From: Bacteroidaceae bacterium
GTDB lineage: Bacteria > Bacteroidota > Bacteroidia > Bacteroidales > Bacteroidaceae
Length of the DNA stretch: 39,890 bases
Reading direction: 5' to 3'
Assembly (NCBI GenBank): GCA_017525235.1
Contig: JAFXTC010000042.1
Location: forward strand, 1-39,890
Within the stretch, counting starts at the first letter, position 1. Each line of letters starts with the position of its first letter. Made by a program: the position numbers and the translations under genes. Below are positions 15,627-23,923 of the stretch, one piece after another. The notes below the pieces were generated by a model. The model did not search any database and was not told where the DNA came from. It saw only the letters and a list, made by a program, of their open reading frames with translations.

Positions 15627-16862
15627 ATGGAAAACAAAATCTTTGAAGAGGCTCATATTGGTCCTCTAACCTTAAGAAACAGAACAATTAGAAGTGCAGC
15701 TTTTGAGAGTATGTGTCCAGGACACAAACCCAGCCAAATGCTGTATGACTATCATACAAGTGTTGCAAAAGGCGGCGTGGGAATGACCACCGTTGCATAC
15801 GCTGCTGTTACAGAAAGCGGACTAAGCTTCGACCGCCAGTTGTTTATGCGTCCTGAGATTGTCCCTGAATTGAGACATCTTACCGACGGCATACACGAGG
15901 CGGGAGCAGCTGCAGGTATTCAGTTGGGACACTGTGGCAATATGAGTCATAAGGAAATCTGCGGATGTATTCCTGTTGGTGCCTGCACAGGCTTTAATCT
16001 GTATAGTCCTACTATCGTTCGTGGCTTGCGTAAGGATGAGATTCCTGTTATGGCCAAGAAGTTTGGCGCTGCTGTGAATCTGGCACGCGAAGCAGGATTC
16101 GACAGTGTGGAGATTCACTGTGGACACGGTTATCTGATTGACCAGTTCCTGAACCCCTACTTCAACCATCGTCATGATGAGTTCGGCGGCTCATTGGAGA
16201 ATCGCATGCGCTTCATGAGCATGATAATTGAGGAGGTGATGAAAGCTGCTAAAGACGATATGGCTGTTATCTGTAAGATGAATATGCGCGATGGCCGGAA
16301 AAATGGTGTCTCTCTGGAAGAACACAGTATTCCCATTGCCAAGCGTCTGCAGGAGTTGGGCGTTCATGCTTTGGTGCTCAGTGGCGGTTTGGTAAGCTGT
16401 ACGCCTATGTATGTGATGCGCGGCGAAATGCCCATTCAGGCGCTGACTCATTATATGGAAAAGCCTTGGCTTAAATACAGCGTTCGCGCCTGTGGAAAAT
16501 GGATGATTCCTACCGTTAACTATCAGGAGGCTTACTTCCTGGAGGATGCACTGAAGTTCCGCGAGGCTTTGCCTGACATGAAACTCATATATGTTGGAGG
16601 CTTGGTTGCCGGCGATAAGATTAACGAGGTATTGGGGCACGGATTCGAGGCTGTTCAGATGGCACGCAGTCTGCTCAATGAACCTGACTTTGTGAACAAA
16701 CTGAAGGAAGATCCTCATCACCGTTGCGGCTGTAAGCACAGTAACTATTGCATCGGTCGTATGTACACATTGGAGATGGCTTGCCATCAGCACTTGGAAG
16801 AGGAACTTCCCGAGAAGATTGTGAAGGAAATTGCAAGAATAGAAAAAGAACAAAACGCATGA
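15627..16862 (+). CDS. Old Yellow Enzyme-family flavin ene-reductase (NADH:flavin oxidoreductase)
   Basis: 411 residues: one TIM-barrel FMN domain with the family signature HCGHGYLIDQFLNP (164-177), then N180, H181-R182, FGGSLENRMRF (186-196) and the phosphate-binding VGGLVAGDK / GFEAVQMAR region (323-347). The C-terminal FAD/NAD domains of 2,4-dienoyl-CoA reductase are absent. A Cys group ends the protein (C367, C369, C375, C386; spacing x1, x5, x10) where relatives such as BaiCD/BaiH carry the Fe-S ligands CxxCxxC...C, so the cluster, if bound, has altered spacing. The expected role is reduction of a C=C bond conjugated to a carbonyl; in reported Bacteroidales clusters a protein of this type is the 5-beta-reductase. 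It overlaps the next gene by four bases. Cytoplasmic. Confidence 0.88.
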   Translation: MENKIFEEAHIGPLTLRNRTIRSAAFESMCPGHKPSQMLYDYHTSVAKGGVGMTTVAYAAVTESGLSFDRQLFMRPEIVPELRHLTDGIHEAGAAAGIQLGHCGNMSHKEICGCIPVGACTGFNLYSPTIVRGLRKDEIPVMAKKFGAAVNLAREAGFDSVEIHCGHGYLIDQFLNPYFNHRHDEFGGSLENRMRFMSMIIEEVMKAAKDDMAVICKMNMRDGRKNGVSLEEHSIPIAKRLQELGVHALVLSGGLVSCTPMYVMRGEMPIQALTHYMEKPWLKYSVRACGKWMIPTVNYQEAYFLEDALKFREALPDMKLIYVGGLVAGDKINEVLGHGFEAVQMARSLLNEPDFVNKLKEDPHHRCGCKHSNYCIGRMYTLEMACHQHLEEELPEKIVKEIARIEKEQNA

Positions 16863-17707
16863 AGAAGGTTGCAATAGTAACTGGCGCCAACGGTGGCATG
16901 GGCTATGAGGAGGCAAAGGAAGCCTTGCTGCAAGGTTATCATACCGTAATGGCCTGCTACTGTCCCAGTCGGTCGGAAGCCCGACGCCAGCAAATGATAG
17001 AGGAAACAGGATGTACTGATGTGGAAATAATGGCTCTGGATTTATCTAATCTGCAGAGCGTTCGCGATTTTGCAGACCAGATAAAAGCAAAGTTCGGCCA
17101 CGTGGATATTCTAATGAACAATGCAGGAACCTTGGAGACCGGACTTCATACAACAGTTGACGGATTGGAACGAACAGTTGCCGTGAACTACGTTGGGCCT
17201 TATCTGCTGACTCGCCTGCTCGTTCCCTTAATGGGCAAGGGAAGCCGAATTGTCAATATGTCTTCCTGTTCCTACATCTTAGGCAAACTGCAATTCCCCG
17301 AATTCTTCACTAAAGGCAGAAAAGGATTTTGGCAGCGAATTCTAGTATATGGCAACAGCAAACTGGCCTTCACACTTTTCTCATTAGATTTAGCTAAGCG
17401 CATAAAGGGACAAGGCATTACCGTAAATGCTGCCGACCCTGGCGTAGTGAATACCAAGATAATCCATCTGCAAAACAGTTTGCTTGATCCCCTTGCAGAC
17501 CTTTTCTTCCGTCCACTGATTCGCACGCCCCGACAAGGAGCAGATACTGCTATTCATCTGATGTTTGACAAAGAGAAGGAAGGACAAACCGGAACATTCT
17601 GTCGGTCGAACAAGATTGTAAATCTTGGAGACAAATATGTACATCACAAACAAATGCAGATGTTGTGGGAGGAGACAGAAAAAATTGTGCAACCTTTCCT
17701 TGCATAA
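16859..17707 (+). CDS. Short-chain dehydrogenase/reductase (hydroxysteroid dehydrogenase-like)
   Basis: 282 residues from ATG 16859, which lies in the stop of the OYE-family gene (ATGA overlap). The frame is open further upstream, but this start places the Rossmann motif TGANGGMG at residues 8-15, as expected. NNAG (87-90), N110, S135/S136 (NMSS) and YGNSK (Y164, K168) complete the classical SDR catalytic set. The overall pattern resembles retinol dehydrogenase-like SDRs. Context (coupled to an ene-reductase and close to a 5-alpha-reductase) suggests it interconverts a 3-oxo and a 3-hydroxyl group on the same substrate, the 3-HSDH role in reported bile-acid clusters; cofactor and stereochemistry cannot be read with confidence. 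Confidence 0.88.
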   Translation: MKKVAIVTGANGGMGYEEAKEALLQGYHTVMACYCPSRSEARRQQMIEETGCTDVEIMALDLSNLQSVRDFADQIKAKFGHVDILMNNAGTLETGLHTTVDGLERTVAVNYVGPYLLTRLLVPLMGKGSRIVNMSSCSYILGKLQFPEFFTKGRKGFWQRILVYGNSKLAFTLFSLDLAKRIKGQGITVNAADPGVVNTKIIHLQNSLLDPLADLFFRPLIRTPRQGADTAIHLMFDKEKEGQTGTFCRSNKIVNLGDKYVHHKQMQMLWEETEKIVQPFLA

Positions 17708-17733
17708 ATCTTTGAAAAAAATGCTTAAAAACT

Positions 17734-17764
17734 TTTGTGGCAAATGATAATTGCCTTATATTTG
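17734..17764 (+). promoter_or_regulatory. Promoter of the RecQ-C / manA / lptF / ribBA run
   Basis: TTTG (17734-17737), 19 bp, TATATTTG (17757-17764). Leader of about 23 nt to ATG 17792. Between the boxes GGCAA (17739-17743) and TTGCC (17751-17755) form a short dyad that could be an operator. Confidence 0.75.
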
Positions 17765-17791
17765 CACCCCGAAAACAATGGGTAACAAAAT

Positions 17792-18526
17792 ATGGACGCA
17801 AAAGAATCACTTGTAAAAATCATAAAAGCTCTCTTGGAAATAGGACAGTCTGTTCCACGCCAAATTCTAATCGACTATCTGGCAGGAAAAGAAAGTCGGG
17901 AGATAGAGGATTTGGGCTTATATGACAATGAGACATACGGCATTGGTGATGCACATGACGAAGACTATTGGACAACCATCATAGACAAAGCTTTTGAGTG
18001 CGGATTCCTGAAACGGAAACCTTCAAAGAGCGATAAGCTTACTGCATCAAAAGAAGGAAAGAAATTTGCCAAGAAACCTACTCCCTTCATGATAGATGAA
18101 GAAGAGGAAGCAACTGATGAGAACATAAGCCATCTTCAGGATTTGGAAGATTTAATCATTCAGATACCCAATAACGAGACGGACAGCTCGGAACAAAAGG
18201 CTTCTGCCAAGACAAAGCAGCAAATAAAGTTGATACATGCCATTGACAGAAAGATAGCCTTGGATGATTTTGCTGAAAGCGAAAGTATATCTTTTGACGA
18301 GGTATTGGAAGAGCTGGAGAAACTCATTCGCCAGGGATTGAATGTAGATATTACATACTTTACCAACGAAGTTCTGGGTGAAGAATGCGTGCAGGAACTG
18401 GTAGATTTTATGAACGGCATGAAAAAGTTCAGCATGGAGAAAGTTATCAGCGAATATGGCGATGTGTACAGCGAGGAGGAACTTCGTCTGGCCTACATTG
18501 TATATCTCATACAACAAAAGAAATAA
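17792..18526 (+). CDS. Stand-alone RecQ C-terminal-like protein (RQC plus HTH, no helicase)
   Basis: 244 residues, no signal peptide. Residues 1-110 resemble the RQC winged helix of Bacteroidetes RecQ: the I-L-I-D-Y-L-A-G-K-x-S-x-E-I segment, then YGIGDAHDEDYW, a AFECGFLKR strand, and SKEGKKFAKKP. An acidic linker (about 106-145) follows, and residues 146-244 match the RecQ C-terminal helix-turn-helix (AIDRKIALDDFAES, NVDITYFTNEVLGEE, YSEEELRLAYIVYLI). The helicase core, zinc-binding domain and HRDC are absent, and no sequence for them lies nearby, so this is a separate small gene rather than a broken recQ. It probably binds DNA (G4, forks or hairpins are RQC targets). It has its own promoter and precedes manA by 22 nt. 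The family assignment rests on remembered sequence patterns. Confidence 0.72.
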   Translation: MDAKESLVKIIKALLEIGQSVPRQILIDYLAGKESREIEDLGLYDNETYGIGDAHDEDYWTTIIDKAFECGFLKRKPSKSDKLTASKEGKKFAKKPTPFMIDEEEEATDENISHLQDLEDLIIQIPNNETDSSEQKASAKTKQQIKLIHAIDRKIALDDFAESESISFDEVLEELEKLIRQGLNVDITYFTNEVLGEECVQELVDFMNGMKKFSMEKVISEYGDVYSEEELRLAYIVYLIQQKK

Positions 18527-18548
18527 CATTATTAAATATACATTCTGT

Positions 18549-19472
18549 ATGGAAATCTTAAAGTTTAATCCTATCTTCAAGCCCACATTATGGGGTTCCG
18601 AGACATGGGTCGTCTCTGCTGTGAAAGGATCAGAATCAATCGTTTTGAATGGCGAGAACAAGGGTCTTACCTTGCCTGAAGTGGTTGAACGCTATGGTGC
18701 CGACTTTTTAGGCAAGAAGAACACAGAGAAGTTTGATAAGGATTTTCCCTTGCTCATCAAATTCATAGATGCACGCCAAGATCTCTCTATTCAGGTTCAT
18801 CCCGATGATGAACTCAGCAAGAAACGTCACAACAAGATGGGAAAGAACGAGATGTGGTACGTGGTTGATGCAGACCGTGGCAGTCAGTTGATTGCTGGCT
18901 TCGCTAAGAGGACCGACGTAGCCGACTATGCCAACAAGGTGGCAGACGGAAGCATTGAGAACGACTTGAACAAGGTGAACGTTGTAGAGGGCGACTGTTT
19001 CTATATTCCTGCAGGCAGGGTTCATGGCATTGGTGCCGGTATGGTGATTGCAGAGATTCAGCAAACCAGCGATGTTACCTACCGCATTTACGACTATATG
19101 CGTCGTGACCGTGATGGTAACCTGCGTGAGCTTCACACAGAGTTAGCTTTAGATGCCATCAACTTCAATGATATTACAGACAACCCCAAGGTAAATTATA
19201 AAGAAGAAAGAGACGTTGTCATTCCTTTAGTGAAAAGTCCTTTCTTTACCACCAACGAGCTGAAACTTACAAAAAGTTTTGTTAGAGATTACACAGGCAT
19301 TGATTCTTTCCGTGTATACATGTGTCTGAGCGGTGAGTGCGCATTCCTCTCTCCCGAGGGACAAGGCATATTCCTGCATGCCGGTGAATCTCTGGTAGTA
19401 CCTGCCTCCACACCTACAGTAACCATCGTCCCAGACGAGCAGGCTAAACTGTTGGAAAGCTACGTGGAATAG
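18549..19472 (+). CDS. manA: Mannose-6-phosphate isomerase, class I (short form)
   Basis: 307 residues from ATG 18549; an upstream in-frame start at 18456 would overlap the previous gene and add non-family sequence. Interconverts fructose-6-phosphate and mannose-6-phosphate, feeding GDP-mannose/fucose or mannose catabolism; cytoplasmic, zinc-dependent. The zinc ligands are Q82 and H84 (IQVHPDDE), E101 (KNEMWYV) and H159 (PAGRVHGIG). It is the two-cupin short form seen in Firmicutes and Bacteroidetes. It lies 22 nt after the RecQ-C gene and 22 nt before the lptF-like gene. Confidence 0.93.
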   Translation: MEILKFNPIFKPTLWGSETWVVSAVKGSESIVLNGENKGLTLPEVVERYGADFLGKKNTEKFDKDFPLLIKFIDARQDLSIQVHPDDELSKKRHNKMGKNEMWYVVDADRGSQLIAGFAKRTDVADYANKVADGSIENDLNKVNVVEGDCFYIPAGRVHGIGAGMVIAEIQQTSDVTYRIYDYMRRDRDGNLRELHTELALDAINFNDITDNPKVNYKEERDVVIPLVKSPFFTTNELKLTKSFVRDYTGIDSFRVYMCLSGECAFLSPEGQGIFLHAGESLVVPASTPTVTIVPDEQAKLLESYVE

Positions 19473-19494
19473 GGACAAGAGATAATAAAGGCCG

Positions 19495-21405
19495 ATGAGA
19501 ATAATAAAGAAGCTTGACATCTTTATACTAAAAGGTTACCTACAGCTGTTTGCAGGTACGTTCTTCATCTGTCTTTTTATCTTCTTAATGCAGTTCGTCT
19601 GGAAGTATGTAGACGACTTAGTTGGCAAGGGTCTCACATGGGACATCCTTGCCAAATTCATTTGGTATTGTTCCCTTACGCTGATACCTCTTTCTGTCCC
19701 TCTTGCCGTCTTGCTGGCAAGTCTTATTACCTTTGGAAACTTTGGCGAACGCTTTGAGTTGTTAGCCATGAAAGCTTCAGGCATTCCTTTGGTACGCATA
19801 CTTATGCCAGTACTGATTTTTGCCTTGTTGGTATGCACAGGAAGTTTTTATTTCCAAAATGCAATAAGTCCGGAGGCCAACAAACAGCTCTATACCCTAC
19901 TCTGGAGTATGAGACAGAAGTCACCAGAGCTGGACATTCCGGAGGGAATCTTCTATAGCGAAATTCCTGGCTACAACCTATATGTGGAACACAAGGATAC
20001 AGAAACGGGAATGCTTTATGGCGTAATGATATACTCCAACACTGAGAGCTATGAAGACACGCAGATTGTAATTGCCGATAGCGGCCGATTGCAAAGCACT
20101 GCGGACAAGATGCATCTTAAACTTACACTCTATGATGGCGAAAGGTTTAAGAATATGGATAATCAATCGGGAGCCATGTTGAAAGCGAATATCCCATATA
20201 TGAGAGAGTCGTTTGTTGAGGAAGTGGACTATATTGCTTTTAACAGCGAGTTTAATCTTTGGGATGCAAATCTCTTTGCCGGCAACGCTCAAGCAAAGAA
20301 CCTGACAGAAATATACCGTAGCATCGACTCTTTGCGTTCACGTACAGATAGCATCGGACATAGCATATATGAGAATTCCAAGCGATCATACTTGGCTCGT
20401 TCCCTCGCACCCGGCAGAAAAGATTCCGCCCAACTTGTCAAGGAAGCAGCAGAAATTGCGCCTTTCGATTCTCTCTTTGCTCAATTGCGAGACGACCAGA
20501 AGTCCTCTGCCTGGAAGAATGCACTCAGTCGATCCGAAACAATGAAGGCAGAATGTGAATTCCGTTCCAGTTGTTATACCACAGAGATGAATACACAACT
20601 GCGCAGACATCTTATGGAATCACAGAAGAAATATACCCTAAGCCTTTCTTGCCTGCTTTTTTTCTTCATCGGAGCACCATTAGGAGCTATCATCCGCAAA
20701 GGCGGTCTGGGTATCCCCGTAGTGGTAAGTGTCATCTTTTTCATCTTCTACTATATCATCAACGTTGCAGGTGAGAACAATGCAAAGGTTGGTGCATGGG
20801 ATGCATATTTTGGAGAATGGCTCAGCAGCATGGTACTCCTGCCCATTGGAGGGTGGCTTACCTACAAGGCTAACTCAGACAGCGTTGTATTTAATATTGA
20901 AGGATACAAGAGATTCTTTATGAAGTTGCTGGGACTCCGCATCTCAAGAAAACTCAGTCGTAAGGAAGTCATCATCTATGACCCCGATTATCCCAAATGC
21001 TACAAGGAAATAGAACAGCTGATAGAAGACAGCAAAGCCTATTCTGCCAGTCACAATCTGCTGATGATGCCCTCATACTGGCACATCTTCTTCCATTATC
21101 AGGAAGACACAACCGTCAGAGGTATCAGCGAAAGACTGGAGAATCTGATAGATGAACTTCACAACAGTAAGTACAGTTATATTATTGCCTTGCTGAATAT
21201 GATTCCGTACATTATACCAGACGCACATACCCGTCCTTTTAGAGATGCAAAAACTAACAAATGGGCCGGCATCATATTGCCCGTAGGCCTATTCTTCTGG
21301 TTAAGAATATGGAGGTTCCAACTCCGCCTGAGCCGAGACTTGGATAAACTGCAAGAGGTGGGAGAAGTATTAATGAAAAAGATTAAAGCAATTGAAGATA
21401 TATGA
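19495..21405 (+). CDS. LPS export permease LptF/LptG family
   Basis: 636 residues, YjgP/YjgQ family inner-membrane subunit of the Lpt machine that moves LPS to the outer membrane. Hydrophobic segments near 16-39, 54-80 and 103-121, then a periplasmic beta-jellyroll domain (about 130-380), then three more segments (about 383-465). An extra C-terminal part of about 150 residues with a further hydrophobic stretch ([15 protein letters not shown], near 600) is characteristic of the Bacteroidetes form and longer than in E. coli. The conserved S-F-x-N-A-x-S-P-E word is seen as [10 protein letters not shown]. The stop overlaps the ribBA start by four bases (ATGA). Confidence 0.9.
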   Translation: MRIIKKLDIFILKGYLQLFAGTFFICLFIFLMQFVWKYVDDLVGKGLTWDILAKFIWYCSLTLIPLSVPLAVLLASLITFGNFGERFELLAMKASGIPLVRILMPVLIFALLVCTGSFYFQNAISPEANKQLYTLLWSMRQKSPELDIPEGIFYSEIPGYNLYVEHKDTETGMLYGVMIYSNTESYEDTQIVIADSGRLQSTADKMHLKLTLYDGERFKNMDNQSGAMLKANIPYMRESFVEEVDYIAFNSEFNLWDANLFAGNAQAKNLTEIYRSIDSLRSRTDSIGHSIYENSKRSYLARSLAPGRKDSAQLVKEAAEIAPFDSLFAQLRDDQKSSAWKNALSRSETMKAECEFRSSCYTTEMNTQLRRHLMESQKKYTLSLSCLLFFFIGAPLGAIIRKGGLGIPVVVSVIFFIFYYIINVAGENNAKVGAWDAYFGEWLSSMVLLPIGGWLTYKANSDSVVFNIEGYKRFFMKLLGLRISRKLSRKEVIIYDPDYPKCYKEIEQLIEDSKAYSASHNLLMMPSYWHIFFHYQEDTTVRGISERLENLIDELHNSKYSYIIALLNMIPYIIPDAHTRPFRDAKTNKWAGIILPVGLFFWLRIWRFQLRLSRDLDKLQEVGEVLMKKIKAIEDI

Positions 21406-22607
21406 ACAGTAAAGTTGAGTTAAGTACCATAGAAGAGGCTTTGGAGGACTTCCGCCAAGGAAAATTCGTGATAGTAGTAGACGATGAAGACCGCGAGAAC
21501 GAAGGCGACTTCATTACTGCCGCAGAAATGATAACACCCGAGAAGGTGAACTTCATGCTTCGCAACGGGCGCGGGGTGCTTTGTGCGCCTATTACCATCA
21601 GCCGTGCCAAGGAGTTGGAACTGGATCACCAGGTGCAGGATAACACCAGTATGCTGGGCACACCGTTTACTGTTACCGTCGATCTGCTGGAAGGCTGCAC
21701 AACGGGTGTCAGCACGCACGACCGTGCCGCAACCATCCGTGCCTTGGCCGATCCTACACGCAAACCTTCTGATTTCGGTCGCCCCGGACATATCAATCCT
21801 CTCTACGCCCAAGATAAAGGCGTACTGCGCAGAGCCGGACATACAGAAGCAGCCATAGACTTGGCTCGCCTTTCCGGTTTACAGCCAGCAGCCGCATTGA
21901 TAGAAATCCTAAACGAGGATGGAACTATGGCGCGTATGCCCCAGTTACAAGAAGTGGCAAAGGAACACAGCCTGAAAATAATCTCCATCCGCGATTTGAT
22001 AGCTTATCGCCTGCAACAGGAATCCTTGGTTGAGAAAGGCGTTGAAGCAGAACTCCCTACGGCGTACGGAAACTTTCACATCATTCCTTTCCGTCAAAAG
22101 AGTAACGGTTTGGAACACGTTGTTCTTTACAAAGGAACATGGACACCCAACGAGCCTATCCTGGTACGTATGCACAGCAGTTGCGTAACAGGTGATATCT
22201 TTGGAAGCTGTCGTTGCGACTGCGGCGACCAATTGCACCGTGCCATGCAGATGATTGAGAAGGAAGGTAAGGGAATGGTGGTTTACCTGAATCAGGAGGG
22301 TCGCGGCATTGGACTGATGAACAAGATTGCCGCCTATAAACTACAGGAAGAAGGTGACGATACCGTTGATGCCAACATACATCTTGGCTTCCAGCCCGAT
22401 GAGCGCGAATACGGTGTAGGTGCTCAGATTCTTCAAGAGATGGGTGTTAGCAAGATAAAGCTTATCACCAACAATCCCGTAAAACGTGTGGGACTGGAAA
22501 GCTACGGTTTGGAGATTGTAGAGAACATCCCCATCATCATTGAGCCCAATAAATACAACCGCCGTTATCTGGAGACCAAGAAGATTAGAATGGGACATAA
22601 GTTATAG
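21402..22607 (+). CDS. ribBA: Bifunctional DHBP synthase / GTP cyclohydrolase II
   Basis: 401 residues; both entry steps of riboflavin synthesis in one protein. The RibB half (about 1-205) shows [21 protein letters not shown] and [10 protein letters not shown] with the ribulose-5-phosphate and metal-binding acids. The RibA half has the zinc cysteines in SCRCDCGD (about 267-274), the QEGRGIGL loop, [10 protein letters not shown] and [15 protein letters not shown] near the end. Cytoplasmic dimer. It starts within the lptF stop and ends in TTATAG, which is also the first part of a 7-nt array that leads to the next gene. No FMN riboswitch is visible upstream, as expected from its position inside a transcript. 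Confidence 0.96.
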   Translation: MNSKVELSTIEEALEDFRQGKFVIVVDDEDRENEGDFITAAEMITPEKVNFMLRNGRGVLCAPITISRAKELELDHQVQDNTSMLGTPFTVTVDLLEGCTTGVSTHDRAATIRALADPTRKPSDFGRPGHINPLYAQDKGVLRRAGHTEAAIDLARLSGLQPAAALIEILNEDGTMARMPQLQEVAKEHSLKIISIRDLIAYRLQQESLVEKGVEAELPTAYGNFHIIPFRQKSNGLEHVVLYKGTWTPNEPILVRMHSSCVTGDIFGSCRCDCGDQLHRAMQMIEKEGKGMVVYLNQEGRGIGLMNKIAAYKLQEEGDDTVDANIHLGFQPDEREYGVGAQILQEMGVSKIKLITNNPVKRVGLESYGLEIVENIPIIIEPNKYNRRYLETKKIRMGHKL

Positions 22608-22647
22608 TTGAAAGTTGAAAGTTGAAAGTTTATAGTTTATAGTTTAT
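22606..22647 (+). repeat. Two-block heptanucleotide array before the aminotransferase gene
   Basis: Exactly three AGTTGAA units (22606-22626) followed by exactly three AGTTTAT units (22627-22647). The array starts in the ribBA stop codon and ends 4 nt before the ATG at 22652, filling the whole gap. Confidence 0.85.
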
Positions 22648-22651
22648 AGAT

Positions 22652-23845
22652 ATGAATACATTATCCGACAGATTAAACCGACTGGCACCCAGTGCCACTC
22701 TGGCAATGAGTCAGCGCAGTAGTGAGCTGAAGGCTCAAGGCGTTGATGTTATTAACATGAGCGTAGGCGAACCCGACTTCAACACACCCGACCACATTAA
22801 GGCTGCTGCTATAAAGGCTGTTGAGGATAACTGGAGTCGTTACTCTCCCGTTCCTGGTTATCCCGAACTGAAGAAAGCCATCTGCGCTAAACTGAAAAAC
22901 GAGAATGGCGTGGACTACGCTCCCAGCCAGATTCTCTGTAGCAATGGTGCTAAGCAGAGCGTCTGCAATACCATCATGGCTTTGGTAAATGCCGGCGACG
23001 AAGTTATCATTCCTGCCCCCTACTGGGTAAGCTATCCTCAGATGGTATTACTGGCAGAAGGAACACCCGTCTTTGTGGAAGCAACCATTGAGCAGGACTT
23101 TAAGATTACTCCTGAGCAGTTGGAGGCTGCCATTACTCCCAAGACTCGCGCCCTTATTCTTTGCTCTCCCAGCAACCCAACCGGTTCTGTTTACAGCAAG
23201 AAGGAGTTGGAAGCCCTGAAGGATGTACTGCTGAAGTACCCCAATGTTATTGTTGTGGCCGACGAGATTTACGAGCACATCAACTATGTAGGCGAGCATG
23301 CCAGCATGGCTCAGTTCCCTGATATCAAAGAGCGCGTCGTCATCATTAACGGAGTCAGCAAGGCATACGCCATGACTGGCTGGCGTATTGGTTTCATTGC
23401 TGCTCCCGACTGGATTGTTAAGGGCTGCAACAAATTACAGGGTCAGTACACCAGTGGTCCTTGCTCTGTAAGCCAGAAAGCTGCCGAGGCTGCTTTTGCC
23501 GGTCCTCAGCAGTGTGTCGAGGATATGCGTCAGGCCTTCGAGCGTCGCAAGAATCTGATTGTCAAGTTGGCAAAGGAAATCCCAGGCTTAGAGGTAAACG
23601 ACCCTCAGGGAGCTTTCTATCTGTTCCCCAAGTGCAGCAGTTTCTTTGGCAAAAAAGATGGCGACCGCGTTATCAACACCAGCACAGACTTAGCCATGTA
23701 TCTGTTGGAGGTTGGTCACGTTGCAACCGTAGGCGGTGATGCGTTTGGCAGTCCTGAGTGCTTCCGTATGAGTTATGCCACTAGCGACGAGAACATCGTA
23801 GAGGCCATGAAGCGCATCAAGGAAACCCTTGCACGTTTGAAATAA
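22652..23845 (+). CDS. aspC: Aspartate aminotransferase, class I PLP
   Basis: 397 residues. Transfers the amino group between aspartate and 2-oxoglutarate; cytoplasmic, PLP. Class I fold markers: SVGEPDFNTP (37-46), SPVPGYPELK (65-74), CSPSNPTGS (171-179), ADEIYEHI (203-210) and the PLP lysine K237 in GVSKAYAMTGWRIGF, with the substrate-carboxylate Arg in FRMSYATS near the C-terminus. It is of the thermophile/Bacillus AAT subgroup (type Ib-like) that may also accept prephenate. Its whole leader is a heptanucleotide array. A strong hairpin follows 20 nt after the stop. Confidence 0.93.
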   Translation: MNTLSDRLNRLAPSATLAMSQRSSELKAQGVDVINMSVGEPDFNTPDHIKAAAIKAVEDNWSRYSPVPGYPELKKAICAKLKNENGVDYAPSQILCSNGAKQSVCNTIMALVNAGDEVIIPAPYWVSYPQMVLLAEGTPVFVEATIEQDFKITPEQLEAAITPKTRALILCSPSNPTGSVYSKKELEALKDVLLKYPNVIVVADEIYEHINYVGEHASMAQFPDIKERVVIINGVSKAYAMTGWRIGFIAAPDWIVKGCNKLQGQYTSGPCSVSQKAAEAAFAGPQQCVEDMRQAFERRKNLIVKLAKEIPGLEVNDPQGAFYLFPKCSSFFGKKDGDRVINTSTDLAMYLLEVGHVATVGGDAFGSPECFRMSYATSDENIVEAMKRIKETLARLK

Positions 23846-23866
23846 ATATCACTTACAACCCAATTA

Positions 23867-23910
23867 ATAGCAAAAGGGGCGCTTGCAGATGCAGGCGCCC
23901 CTTTGCTATA
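23867..23910. terminator. Bidirectional terminator between convergent genes
   Basis: ATAGCAAAAGGGGCGCTTGC pairs with the inverted copy at 23891-23909 across an AGAT loop: about 18 bp with one bulged A and one G-T pair. It lies between the aminotransferase gene (plus) and the S41 protease gene (minus) and could serve both. The T-run is short (TTT). Confidence 0.75.
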
Positions 23911-23923
23911 TCATTGCAATCGT

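Noticed and set aside
16191-16916. 241-codon antisense frame
   Set aside because: Shadow of the OYE-family gene, whose motifs are unambiguous; no promoter.
23867-23910. Possible REP-type repeat
   Set aside because: Single copy between convergent genes; a shared terminator explains it.
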